Positions 8,801 to 15,585 are shown, counted from the stretch's first letter. The stretch: 18,927 bases of DNA from Bacteroidota bacterium (GCA_016713645.1 JADJOU010000043.1:1-18927); one strand, 5' to 3'. The notes: a model not told the origin generated them from the letters alone. Numbers and translations are program-made.

Positions 8801-9177
8801 CTATGGGGCGGCGATGGGTTTAAATGGCCCGTATTTATGTTGTTTTTCACTGAATGGATCTGCGTATGGACCGAATGGATGGTCGACTGGTTTTTCTTTT
8901 ATTTTTGGCCATATGGGCGAAAAATATTTCGCCCCTATGGCGCGACAATGGGTTTAAATGGCCCGTATTTATGTTGTTTTTCACTGAATGGATCTGCGTA
9001 CGGACCGAATGGATGGTCGACTGGTTTTTCTTTGATCTTGGGCATATGGGCGAAAATTTTTCGCCCCTATGGCGCGACAATGGGTTTAAATGGCCCGTAT
9101 TTATGTTGTTTTTCGCTGAATTGATCTGCGTATGGCCCGAATGGGTGATCGACAGGTTTTTCTTTAATCTTTGGCCA
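8801..9177 (-). repeat. Three tandem copies of the tsdA 3' end separated by palindromes
   Basis: Three 111-base blocks at 8801-8911, 8935-9045 and 9067-9177 each encode, on the minus strand, the last 36 residues of the TsdA-like cytochrome plus a TAG stop (core KPVDHPFGPYAD, end GPFKPI then VAP or AAP). The third block is the real gene end. Blocks are joined by 23-24-base palindromic linkers (cores at 8915-8934 and 9048-9066). Block 1 versus block 2 differs at seven codons, of which six are synonymous (one Ala/Val change). Block 2 versus block 3 differs at eight codons, of which seven are synonymous (one Pro/Gln change). Similarity to the gene stops sharply at TGGCCA on the 5' side of each block. 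Confidence 0.85.
8935..9045 (-). other. Possible 36-residue ORF made by fusion of palindrome ATG to tsdA tail copy 2
   Basis: In block 2 the palindromic linker supplies CATATG directly in frame with the cytochrome tail, giving an ORF that starts MPKIKEKPVDHP and ends GPFKPIVAP before TAG. Block 1 has the same linker, but its ATG is out of frame. There is no haem motif, signal peptide or visible ribosome site, so expression is doubtful; it is listed because the fused start codon is exact. Confidence 0.2.
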
Positions 9178-9675
9178 ATCGCTGCTAATATCCATGCTAG
9201 GTCGCTGTTGTGAATTTACAAATGCCGCCAAATCCCATGCCTCCTCATCTGTCAATTGAGATTCAGGGAAATTCACCCCTTGTGGCATATTGTATTTGAC
9301 ATAGCCCGCAAAACGACTCATGCGAAACAATCCCGCACCCATATTATAAGAGTTTGCACCCCAAAGTGGCGGGTAGAGATACTCTACACTATCTGCCGCT
9401 AATATGCCTTGTCCATTTGCTTGATGACAAGATTGACATTTCGCTGCATAGATTTTTGCTCCTTGAACTGGATCAATCGCTCTATCGAGAAAGGGCAATA
9501 CGAATATACCACTTCCTTTGGGCTTCTCTCCTTTCGGGACATCTTTGCCAACAAATTCTATATAGGCTTTAATGGCTTGCATTTCAGGGCTATTATTGTC
9601 CAAAGGCTGGCCATTTAAACTTCGCTCAAAGCAATCATTGACGCGTTTATAGATATCTTCAATCTGCCCGCTGCG
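9067..9675 (-). pseudogene. tsdA: TsdA-like dihaem cytochrome c, C-terminal part (after frameshift)
   Basis: This is the second half of a thiosulfate dehydrogenase (TsdA)-like cytochrome. Text resumes at about 9675 as RSGQIEDIYKRVNDCFERSL, then NGQPLDNNSPEMQAIKAYIE, the second haem motif CQSCH with HQANGQG, YPPLWGANSYNMGAGL, YNMPQG, LTDEEAWDLAAFVNSQQRP and the C-terminal KPVDHPFGPYADQF. The order and spacing match TsdA proteins, which couple two thiosulfate molecules to tetrathionate. The Cys in NDCFERS is the likely haem-1 axial Cys of the family, and the Met of YNMP a likely haem-2 ligand. The open frame beginning with TTG at 9603 is not a true start. The stop codon TAG lies in the outer arm of a palindromic repeat. 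Confidence 0.8.
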
Positions 9676-10136
9676 CTGCGATATTTTGGATAGGTAGAAA
9701 ACACTGCGCCGTAATTATTACCCCAAATTTTATTGCCCGCGTCGAGATGACAATTCTGACAATTCAACCCATTGCTAATTTTTCTAACTGAACCTCGCGG
9801 CCCAAAATATTTAGCCGTATGACTGACAAGCTCTCTGCCATATTGAAGCTTTTTGTATAAAGCTTCATCTTTGACTTTATAGATGTCTGCTGCCGCCCAA
9901 TACGAATTCAATTCCTTCTTGGCTGCTTTCTCTTTATCCCATTCTAAGTTCGCTTTTTGATTGATCTCCAAGGCTTGCGGATCGACTTTTTCTCCCCAAG
10001 AAAAATGGACAGAATAAATAGACATCACGGCAAAGGCAATGATTCCAATTACGAGGAGAATGATTAATCCCGTCAGCCGCTGAATCTGTTTATAAAGATG
10101 GTCGACTAATTTGCGTTTATTTAAGTCTTCTTGCAT
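9615..10136 (-). pseudogene. tsdA: TsdA-like dihaem cytochrome c, N-terminal part (before frameshift)
   Basis: From ATG 10136 the protein has a short basic N-terminus, one membrane anchor at about 21-43 (LTGLIILLVIGIIAFAVMSI), a region with YWAAADIYKV and YGRELVSHTAKYFGPRGSV, and the first haem motif NGLNCQNCHLDAG (Cys126, Cys129, His130). It then reads TYPKYRSAAGRL. The true continuation, RSGQIEDIYKRVNDC, is in another frame, so one base is missing within GCGCTGCGCTGCG-like sequence at about 9671-9680 (an ancestral YRSRSGQ would need one extra base). Everything after about residue 153 of this frame is out of frame. The membrane anchor places the haems on the outer face of the cytoplasmic membrane. 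It is the last gene of the sulfur operon, 58 bases after the YeeE/YedE gene. A sequencing error is a real alternative to a mutation. Confidence 0.8.
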
Positions 10137-10194
10137 GTTTAATTTGTAGATTTAGAGTGATGATAAATTGATTCATCCTCTTTCATAAATAATC

Positions 10195-10605
10195 CTAGTG
10201 CGGCAATTTATCTTGAAGTTTTCCGTAGACCCAAGTGCCTGCTGTGGCGCTCAATAAGGTGACGATGACGATGGTAAACCCGCTGCCGATTTGCGCATAG
10301 AGCGGCCCAGGACAAGCGCCTGTTATCGCCCAGCCAAAGCCAAATATCAATCCGCCGAATATCAACCCCTTGTGGTATTTCTTATCTTCCAATGCTATGG
10401 GAACCCCGTCGATTGTTTTCATTTTTAATTTCTTGATGATAAAAATGGAGAGCATCCCCACCATTACTGCTGAGCCGATTACTCCATACATAAAGAATGA
10501 GTGCAAATGAAACATCTCTTGAATGCGAAACCAACTGATGATCTCCGCTTTGACAAAGACGATTCCAAACATGATTCCAACGATTGCGTATTTTATATCT
10601 TTCAT
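10195..10605 (-). CDS. YeeE/YedE-type membrane protein, second half-transporter (DUF6691-like)
   Basis: This 136-residue integral membrane protein has about four hydrophobic segments and the signature FGFGWAITGACPGPLYAQIG (about 89-108), whose Cys is the conserved residue of YeeE/YedE sulfur-compound transporters. Family knowledge: YeeE channels thiosulfate via conserved cysteines, and split two-gene versions are common near sulfur-oxidation genes. It starts two bases after the stop of the other half, so the two are co-translated and probably form one transporter. The substrate (thiosulfate, or another sulfur compound) is inferred from context. Confidence 0.85.
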   Translation of the reverse strand: MKDIKYAIVGIMFGIVFVKAEIISWFRIQEMFHLHSFFMYGVIGSAVMVGMLSIFIIKKLKMKTIDGVPIALEDKKYHKGLIFGGLIFGFGWAITGACPGPLYAQIGSGFTIVIVTLLSATAGTWVYGKLQDKLPH

Positions 10606-10607
10606 GA

Positions 10608-11180
10608 TTAGAATAATTTAAAGATGAGTGGAACAAAGAAATTGGCCGAGATGAAACCACCCACCATAAAGGCGATGGTAGCAACCAGCGATGGCCATTG
10701 CAAATTGGACAATCCTGTAATGGAATGACCAGATGTGCATCCATTGGCATAGCGCGTGCCAAATCCTATCATAAAACCACCGATTACAAAAAAGATCAAT
10801 CCGCGCATGGTGAATAGATTCTCCCAATTAAAAACTTGCGCAGGCAATAGGTCATTGAAATCGGTGATTCCATAGGAATTTAGTAAGGTCGCTGTGGCTG
10901 GAGCCACTTCAACTGGATTTGGATTATCTAAAAAAGTGGCTGCTAAAAATCCTCCGATAGTGATACCCGCAACAAAAAACAAATTCCAAGACTCTTTTTT
11001 CCAATCGTAATTGAATAAGGGAATATCAGCAGGGACGCAAGATGCGCAAATATGGCGCAAAGAGGAACTGAGTCCAAATGCTTTATTTCCAATAATCAAA
11101 AGTGTCGGCACGGTCAGTCCAATCAATGGACCAGCTACATACCAAGGCCAAGGTTGTTTGATGAATTCGAGTATATTCAT
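10608..11180 (-). CDS. YeeE/YedE-type membrane protein, first half-transporter
   Basis: This 190-residue polytopic membrane protein has the YeeE/YedE signature GFGTRYANGCTSGHSITGLS (about 144-163) with the conserved Cys, and a further Cys pair in HICASCVP (about 43-50). It lies nine bases downstream of the persulfide dioxygenase-rhodanese gene and two bases upstream of the second half-transporter. The tight spacing indicates one transcript. The likely role is uptake or exchange of thiosulfate or sulfane sulfur across the cytoplasmic membrane, linking the cytoplasmic dioxygenase to the exported cytochrome. The start ATG 11180 is the only good choice given the spacing. Confidence 0.87.
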   Translation of the reverse strand: MNILEFIKQPWPWYVAGPLIGLTVPTLLIIGNKAFGLSSSLRHICASCVPADIPLFNYDWKKESWNLFFVAGITIGGFLAATFLDNPNPVEVAPATATLLNSYGITDFNDLLPAQVFNWENLFTMRGLIFFVIGGFMIGFGTRYANGCTSGHSITGLSNLQWPSLVATIAFMVGGFISANFFVPLIFKLF

Positions 11181-11189
11181 AGGATATAA

Positions 11190-12611
11190 TTAACTTTTTA
11201 AAGACATTTTACTTTGACAAACGAAATCTGTTCGAGGAATTTTAGTCTCTGCGATGGCTTTGAATCCACCAGCAATCTCCGTGAAATTTCTGTATCCTCT
11301 CGATAGCAAAATTGAAGATGCAATCATACTTCTATAACCTGCCGCGCAGTGAATATAGAAATGCTCTGAAGGATTGACATCTTTAATCCAATTATTAATA
11401 TTCGCCAATGGCATGCTATAGGCTTCATTCACATGTTCTGCCTGATATTCGCTCTCTCTGCGCACATCAATGACTTTATCCTTGCCAATTTCAAGGCGCT
11501 TTTCGAATTCTTCTGCTGTAATTCTATTGACAGCATCAATTTCTTTTCCTGCATTTTTCCAAGCATCAAATCCACCTTTTAGATGACCGATGATGTGGTC
11601 AAATCCTACTCTAGTCAATCGAGTGACCGTCTCTTCTTCCATACCTAAATCTGTAATGAGGATGATAGGTTGTTTGACATCGCCAATCAAGGCGCCTACC
11701 CATGGAGCAAAATCTCCCGCGATGCCGATATTCACCGACTGAGGAATAAATCCCTGATAGAATACATCATTTGATCTTGTATCTAAAATCAATGCACCTG
11801 TTTCTTCAGCGGCTACTTCAAATTCAGCTGGACTCAATGCGCGCATACCGTGTTTGAGCACTTCGCCGAAACTCTCATAGCCCGATTTATTCATCGCCAC
11901 ATTCATTCCGAAATAAGCTGGAGGAGGCAATAAGCCATCTGTCACTTCTTTGACAAATTCTGCTTCCGTCATATTTGCACGGAGTGCATAATTACTTGCT
12001 TTTTGTTCGCCAATGGTAGAAACGGTTTCTTTACTCATGTTCTTGCCACAAGCACTTCCCGCGCCATGCGCTGGATAGACGATCACTGAATCTGGCAATG
12101 TCATCACCTTATCTCTCAATGAATGGAATAAAGTAGCGGCCAATTGATCTTGAGTCATATTCGCTGCTTTCTGCGCCAAATCAGGTCTTCCCACATCACC
12201 GATAAACAATGTATCACCACTGAATAGTGAATGTTCCTTGCCATTTTCATCTATCAATAAAAAGCATGAACTCTCCATGGTATGTCCTGGAGTGTGCAAT
12301 ACTTTGATCTTTACATTTCCCAATGGAAATTCTTGTCCGTCTGTCGCAGAAATACAATCAAATTTACAAGTCGCATTTGGTCCGTAGACGATAGGTGCAC
12401 CTGTCTCTTTGCTCAAATCCACGTGTCCAGAGACAAAATCTGCATGGAAGTGGGTTTCAAAAATGTATTTCAATTTCACCCCATCTCTGTTCAATCTATC
12501 TGTATAGGGTTGTGTCTCTCTCAATGGGTCAATGATAGCCGCTTCTCCGTTTGAGGTAATGTAATAAGCACCTTGTGCTAAGCATCCTGTGTAAATTTGT
12601 TCTATTTGCAT
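11190..12611 (-). CDS. Persulfide dioxygenase-rhodanese fusion (CstB/ETHE1-like)
   Basis: This 473-residue cytosolic enzyme has three parts. Residues 1 to about 250 form a metallo-beta-lactamase-fold persulfide dioxygenase: HFHAD (54-58), HTPGH (106-110), SGDTLFIGDVGRPD (131-144) and YPAHGAGSACGK (179-190); the likely iron ligands are His54, His110 and Asp133. Residues about 265-358 form a rhodanese-like domain that reads ITDLGMEEE where an active Cys would be, so it is catalytically dead. Residues about 365-460 form an active rhodanese with HCAAGYRS (Cys422). This order is that of CstB-type proteins, which oxidise low-molecular-weight persulfide to sulfite and can combine it with sulfane sulfur to thiosulfate. 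Cys10 and Cys188 are further candidates for functional thiols. It is intact and is followed within nine bases by the YeeE genes. Confidence 0.92.
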   Translation of the reverse strand: MQIEQIYTGCLAQGAYYITSNGEAAIIDPLRETQPYTDRLNRDGVKLKYIFETHFHADFVSGHVDLSKETGAPIVYGPNATCKFDCISATDGQEFPLGNVKIKVLHTPGHTMESSCFLLIDENGKEHSLFSGDTLFIGDVGRPDLAQKAANMTQDQLAATLFHSLRDKVMTLPDSVIVYPAHGAGSACGKNMSKETVSTIGEQKASNYALRANMTEAEFVKEVTDGLLPPPAYFGMNVAMNKSGYESFGEVLKHGMRALSPAEFEVAAEETGALILDTRSNDVFYQGFIPQSVNIGIAGDFAPWVGALIGDVKQPIILITDLGMEEETVTRLTRVGFDHIIGHLKGGFDAWKNAGKEIDAVNRITAEEFEKRLEIGKDKVIDVRRESEYQAEHVNEAYSMPLANINNWIKDVNPSEHFYIHCAAGYRSMIASSILLSRGYRNFTEIAGGFKAIAETKIPRTDFVCQSKMSLKS

Positions 12612-12639
12612 AAATCTATTTTTTTTAAATTTTGAATTG

Positions 12640-12647
12640 CAAAACTA
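12640..12647 (-). promoter_or_regulatory. Possible internal -7 promoter element before the dioxygenase gene
   Basis: Minus-strand TAGTTTTG fits TAnnTTTG and lies in the 83-base gap between the TauE and dioxygenase genes, 28 bases upstream of ATG 12611. It would let the dioxygenase-YeeE-tsdA part be transcribed without tauE. There is no well-spaced -33 element, so confidence is low. Confidence 0.3.
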
Positions 12648-12694
12648 GTGCTATGCCGATGGGCAATTGGCAACTAAAGTTACATAAACAATTA

Positions 12695-13492
12695 TTATTG
12701 AAAGAAAATTTCCTTAGCCATAATATAAATTCCCATAACGAGCACAAACCAACCAAAGGCAGGCTTGAGTTTAGCGCCATCAATCTTCTTCGATAAATAA
12801 GTGCCAAGGAAAATGCCCATTATGGCAAATGATGAAATGATTCCCAAAAATTCCCAATCGATCATGGCTTCTCCCCCTTCGCCTGTAAATCCAATCAATG
12901 ATTTCGCTGCAATGATAACTAGGGAAGTGCCCACGGCCTCTTTCATCGGCAATTTGCTCAATATCACGAGTGCTGGGATGATTAAGAACCCGCCGCCTGC
13001 ACCGACTAATCCAGTCAGCACACCCACGACTGCGCCTTCTAATAATATAATGGGATAGTTAAATTTTTGAACCGCTTCATCATGGCCCGTTTTGGGCGCA
13101 TCCTTTTTAATCATGCTATAGGAGGCTGCGATCATAAGCATGGCAAATAAGACCATCAATAATATGCTCTTGGTGAGCAGGAAGCCTGCGATTGTTCCTA
13201 TTTCGTTGGGAATGGCTGGGACGATATAGGCGCGCGTCATGAATACGGCGACAATGGAAGGAATGCCGAAAACAATGGCTGTTTTGATATTGACCAATCC
13301 CTTGTTGAAATAAGAGAATGAGCCCACTGCGCTGGTCAGTCCAACGATAAAGAGGGAATAGGATGTTGCGATGACAGGGTTGATATAGAATAAGTAGACC
13401 AAAACGGGCACTGTGAGGATGCTGCCGCCACCGCCGATGAGGCCTAGGGTAATGCCGATTAAGATGGAGCAGAGGTAACCGATGTATTCCAT
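12695..13492 (-). CDS. TauE/SafE-family sulfite/anion exporter
   Basis: This 265-residue protein has about eight membrane segments and the two internally repeated glycine-rich motifs of the TauE/SafE (DUF81) family: GLIGGGGSILTVPVLVYL (17-34) and GLVGAGGGFLIIPALVIL (about 161-178). Members export sulfite, sulfoacetate or related organosulfur anions, or transport sulfur compounds inward. As first gene of the operon, next to an enzyme that produces sulfite, sulfite export is the most economical role, inferred from context. ATG 13492 gives a normal first membrane segment. The 234 bases upstream are repeat-rich and contain only a weak -7-like sequence (TAAGATTG at 13515-13522). Confidence 0.88.
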   Translation of the reverse strand: MEYIGYLCSILIGITLGLIGGGGSILTVPVLVYLFYINPVIATSYSLFIVGLTSAVGSFSYFNKGLVNIKTAIVFGIPSIVAVFMTRAYIVPAIPNEIGTIAGFLLTKSILLMVLFAMLMIAASYSMIKKDAPKTGHDEAVQKFNYPIILLEGAVVGVLTGLVGAGGGFLIIPALVILSKLPMKEAVGTSLVIIAAKSLIGFTGEGGEAMIDWEFLGIISSFAIMGIFLGTYLSKKIDGAKLKPAFGWFVLVMGIYIMAKEIFFQ

Positions 13493-13548
13493 ATTTAATG
13501 TATTATTTGAATTTCAATCTTATCATTTTTTATTGAGATGAAATATTT

Positions 13549-13625
13549 AAACACGGAGTTTCACAGAGTTGTTTCACGCTTGTCCCTACAAAGTGTAGGG
13601 AGAGTTACACAGAGTTTTTCAATTC
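13549..13625. repeat. CACAGAG-type degenerate repeats with a small inverted repeat
   Basis: Several spaced variants of ACACGGAG/CACAGAGTT occur here, and TCCCTAC-AAAGT-GTAGGGA at 13583-13601 forms a seven-base-stem hairpin. A similar CATTGTAGGGA remnant occurs near 15140. No gene is seen between 13493 and 13726. Confidence 0.5.
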
Positions 13626-13683
13626 AAGTCCCACAAAGAGTAAATTTGAGATACCTTGAATATTGCGGTTAATACGTCGGCCA

Positions 13684-13737
13684 ATTCCCCTTTCGGGGGT
13701 TAGGGGGCTCATTCCCCCTTCGGGGGTTAGGGGGCTA
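13684..13737. repeat. Two tandem 27-bp repeats overlapping the stop of the PLP-enzyme gene
   Basis: Units 13684-13710 and 13711-13737 share CGGGGGTTAGGGGGCT and contain the small hairpin CCCC(N)TTCGGGGG. The stop codon of the downstream-facing minus-strand gene (TAA at 13729-13727) and its last two codons (Ala, Pro) are formed by the second unit. The unit could serve as a terminator for that gene. Confidence 0.75.
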
Positions 13738-14707
13738 TTTTATACCCATTCGCCTTCATCCACTCGTCGTTGTAGAATTTGCTCAAATATTTAGCGCCAT
13801 TATCTGGGATGATGGTCACGATGGTAGCTGGTTTGGTCAAAGTCTTGGCCAATTCCATGGCAGCCCAAACATTGGCTCCGCCCGTTCCACCGCCGATGAT
13901 GCCCTCTTCTCTCGCCAATCTTCGCGCTACTGTAAATGCATTGTCATCATTGAATTGAATCATATCATTCACCATCTTGAAATCCATGGCTTTATTGATA
14001 TGGTCTTCTCCAACTCCTTCTACTTGATATGAACAAGAGCCCTCGTGGCTAATTTCTCCCGTCTTGAAATATTGATAATAGATCGAACCAAATGGATCGG
14101 GCATAAATGAAAATACCTCAGGATTTTGCTCTTTCAAATATTTGCTGATTCCGCTGATGGTGCCTCCTGTGCTGCCAGAAGCGACGAAGTGAGTCACTTT
14201 CCCTTCCGTTTGTCTCCAAATCTCTGGACCCGTTGAATGGTAATGCGCCAATGGATTGAGGGGGTTGTCGTATTGATTAATTCTAAAGCTATTCGGTGTT
14301 TCGTTGGCGATGCGGATAGCGGTATTTACATAATGATCCGGGGAATCAGGCGCTGCGCTTGTCGGCGTAACGACGATTTCAGCACCAAATGCTTTGAGGG
14401 CATTTTGCTTTTCGATACTCACTTTGTCTGGCATGGTCAAGATGACTTTATACCCTTTGATGGCGCCTATCATAGCGGCAGCTGCACCCGTATTTCCAGA
14501 GGTATTCTCGACGATGGTGCCACCTGGTTTTAAAAGGCCATTTTTCTCTGCATCGTCGATGATGAATCGAACGATTCTATCTTTGATACTCCCACTGGGA
14601 TTGAAGAATTCGAGTTTTACATAAATATCCACTAATGGATTTGGACTCAATTTTTGCAGTTTGACGAGGGGCGTATTGCCGACAGTTTGAAGTATAGAAT
14701 GGTTCAT
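13727..14707 (-). CDS. Cystathionine beta-synthase / cysteine synthase-like PLP enzyme
   Basis: The 326-residue protein is a fold-type II PLP enzyme. The PLP lysine is Lys42 in NPSGSIKDR, the asparagine loop is ENTSGNTG (67-74), and the phosphate-binding loop is ASGSTGGT (176-183). The stretch MPDPFGSIYYQYF followed by YQVEGVGEDHIN (227-238) resembles cystathionine beta-synthases (which read PEGS and YEVEGIG there) more than O-acetylserine sulfhydrylases. No C-terminal CBS regulatory domain is present. It could condense serine with homocysteine, or make cysteine from sulfide; either reaction can run with H2S as substrate or product, which suits the sulfur operon next door. ATG 14707 is supported by the promoter element just upstream. 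The C-terminus (IAP) ends inside a repeat unit. Confidence 0.88.
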   Translation of the reverse strand: MNHSILQTVGNTPLVKLQKLSPNPLVDIYVKLEFFNPSGSIKDRIVRFIIDDAEKNGLLKPGGTIVENTSGNTGAAAAMIGAIKGYKVILTMPDKVSIEKQNALKAFGAEIVVTPTSAAPDSPDHYVNTAIRIANETPNSFRINQYDNPLNPLAHYHSTGPEIWRQTEGKVTHFVASGSTGGTISGISKYLKEQNPEVFSFMPDPFGSIYYQYFKTGEISHEGSCSYQVEGVGEDHINKAMDFKMVNDMIQFNDDNAFTVARRLAREEGIIGGGTGGANVWAAMELAKTLTKPATIVTIIPDNGAKYLSKFYNDEWMKANGYKIAP

Positions 14708-14723
14708 AGATGTTTAAAAAAAA

Positions 14724-14731
14724 CAAATATA
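14724..14731 (-). promoter_or_regulatory. Putative -7 promoter element of the PLP-enzyme gene
   Basis: Minus-strand TATATTTG is an exact TAnnTTTG match, 16 bases upstream of ATG 14707. No clear -33 element was seen. Confidence 0.45.
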
Positions 14732-14790
14732 CTATTTCAATCAATCTGCGGAGAAATAAAAGGGGAAATGGGGATAAAATGTCGAGTTAT

Positions 14791-14870
14791 TGACGATTTA
14801 CGATGTACGATGTACGATTTTATTTGGGGAATTGGTTTATTTACGATTGACGATATACGATGTACGATTG
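14791..14870. repeat. Clustered TACGATGTACGAT-type short repeats
   Basis: TTTACGAT, TGTACGAT, TTGACGAT and ATACGAT variants are repeated about nine times in two clusters. The bases 14732-15257 contain no supported gene: these repeats, the hairpin at 14956-15000 and the flanking repeat at 15107-15200 account for most of it. The minus-strand open frame at 14882-15118 runs through the hairpin and is not believed. Confidence 0.6.
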
Positions 14871-14955
14871 GGTTTGTGGAATTAGGGGATTCGATTGGGA
14901 TTTACGAACTCTGATTTTTGCAAAGTGAGGGGCGATGCCGCCTCACTAATGTATG

Positions 14956-15000
14956 TCGCCCTTTCAGGGCTATGATTCTGAGCGAGCCCTGAAAGGGCGA
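14956..15000. repeat. Inverted repeat, 16-base perfect arms, 13-base loop
   Basis: Arms TCGCCCTTTCAGGGCT (14956-14971) and AGCCCTGAAAGGGCGA (14985-15000) are exact complements. The sequence after it (AATATTCTCTGCGATGGG then AAGCCCTTCGC) looks like the body of a dispersed repeat often seen in Bacteroidota genomes. GGGCGAAAT at the right end resembles the core of the palindromes at 8563-9066, so the two families may be related. Confidence 0.7.
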
Positions 15001-15106
15001 AATATTCTCTGCGATGGGTAAAGCCCTTCGCAATAAAGAATGCAGCCTTTATTTTTAATCCCTTCTCAACTAAAGTTGTGGCGTAGAAAAATATTTTGGG
15101 GAAATA

Positions 15107-15200
15107 TTGTGCTTTCAACTAAACCAATTCATCCGCTACACATTGTAGGGATTAAAAAAATTCAAAATTCATAATTCTATCGGTGTCTGTTGTGCTTTTC
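15107..15200. repeat. Left copy of a repeat flanking the MNT/HEPN genes
   Basis: It contains TTGTGCTTTCAACTAAACCA and TTCTATCGGTGTCTGTTGTG with an AATTCAAAATTCATAATTC linker. The same elements, in the same order, recur in about two units at 15750-15860. Confidence 0.65.
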
Positions 15201-15257
15201 AAAGTATATTTTTGAGGAACACAGGTCAAAGGTCTATTTTTCATAAAATAATTACAC

Positions 15258-15265
15258 TAGCTTTG
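15258..15265 (+). promoter_or_regulatory. Putative -7 promoter element of the MNT gene
   Basis: TAGCTTTG fits TAnnTTTG and lies 14 bases before ATG 15280. The -33 region shows no convincing TTTG at normal spacing. Confidence 0.4.
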
Positions 15266-15279
15266 TACAAAAAACTGAA

Positions 15280-15585
15280 ATGCAAAGTCTAATATCAGAT
15301 AATTTAGAAAAAATTAAAACATTATGCAGCACACATAATGTTGAATCTTTATTTGCTTTTGGTTCAGTCTGCACAGATCATTTTAGCGATAAAAGTGATA
15401 TCGACCTTCTAATCTCTTTTAAGCCAATGGAATTCGGGGATTACGCAGACACTTATTTTGAATTGGCTGATAAATTCGAAGTTTTATTTCAACGACCTGT
15501 TGACTTAGTAACAGATAAATCACTATCAAATCCGTATTTTATACAATCAGTAAATCAGACAAAAACCTTGCTGTATGGATCATGA
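15280..15585 (+). CDS. mntA: MNT-type nucleotidyltransferase (antitoxin of a MNT-HEPN pair)
   Basis: The 101-residue protein is a minimal nucleotidyltransferase: FGSV (27-30), the metal-binding pair in KSDIDLLISF (Asp40, Asp42), and a third acidic residue in RPVDLV (Asp75). MntA antitoxins neutralise a HEPN-domain RNase partner (HepT) by AMPylating it; here the family assignment rests on the GS-X10-DxD motif and length. It overlaps the start of the HEPN fragment by 11 bases, the usual gene order. The gene is intact although its partner is not, and the pair is bracketed by related repeats. Confidence 0.85.
   Translation: MQSLISDNLEKIKTLCSTHNVESLFAFGSVCTDHFSDKSDIDLLISFKPMEFGDYADTYFELADKFEVLFQRPVDLVTDKSLSNPYFIQSVNQTKTLLYGS

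Noticed and set aside
8566..9213. Several overlapping open frames of 60-178 codons on both strands across the palindrome region
   Set aside because: They are translations of GGCGAAA/TTTCGCC repeats (WAKNFSP-, GEKFFAP-like text), overlap in many frames, and lack starts, families or codon structure.
9067..9603. An independent monohaem cytochrome starting at TTG 9603
   Set aside because: Coding-like text extends upstream in the same frame to about 9675 and joins the preceding frame as one TsdA-like dihaem protein.
12282..12554. Plus-strand open frame inside the dioxygenase gene
   Set aside because: It is the antisense shadow of a well-supported, motif-rich gene. The same applies to plus-strand frames inside the TauE, PLP-enzyme and PNP genes.
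14882..15118. Minus-strand 78-codon open frame
   Set aside because: It runs straight through the 16-base inverted repeat and its flanks; similar spurious frames are typical of dispersed repeats.
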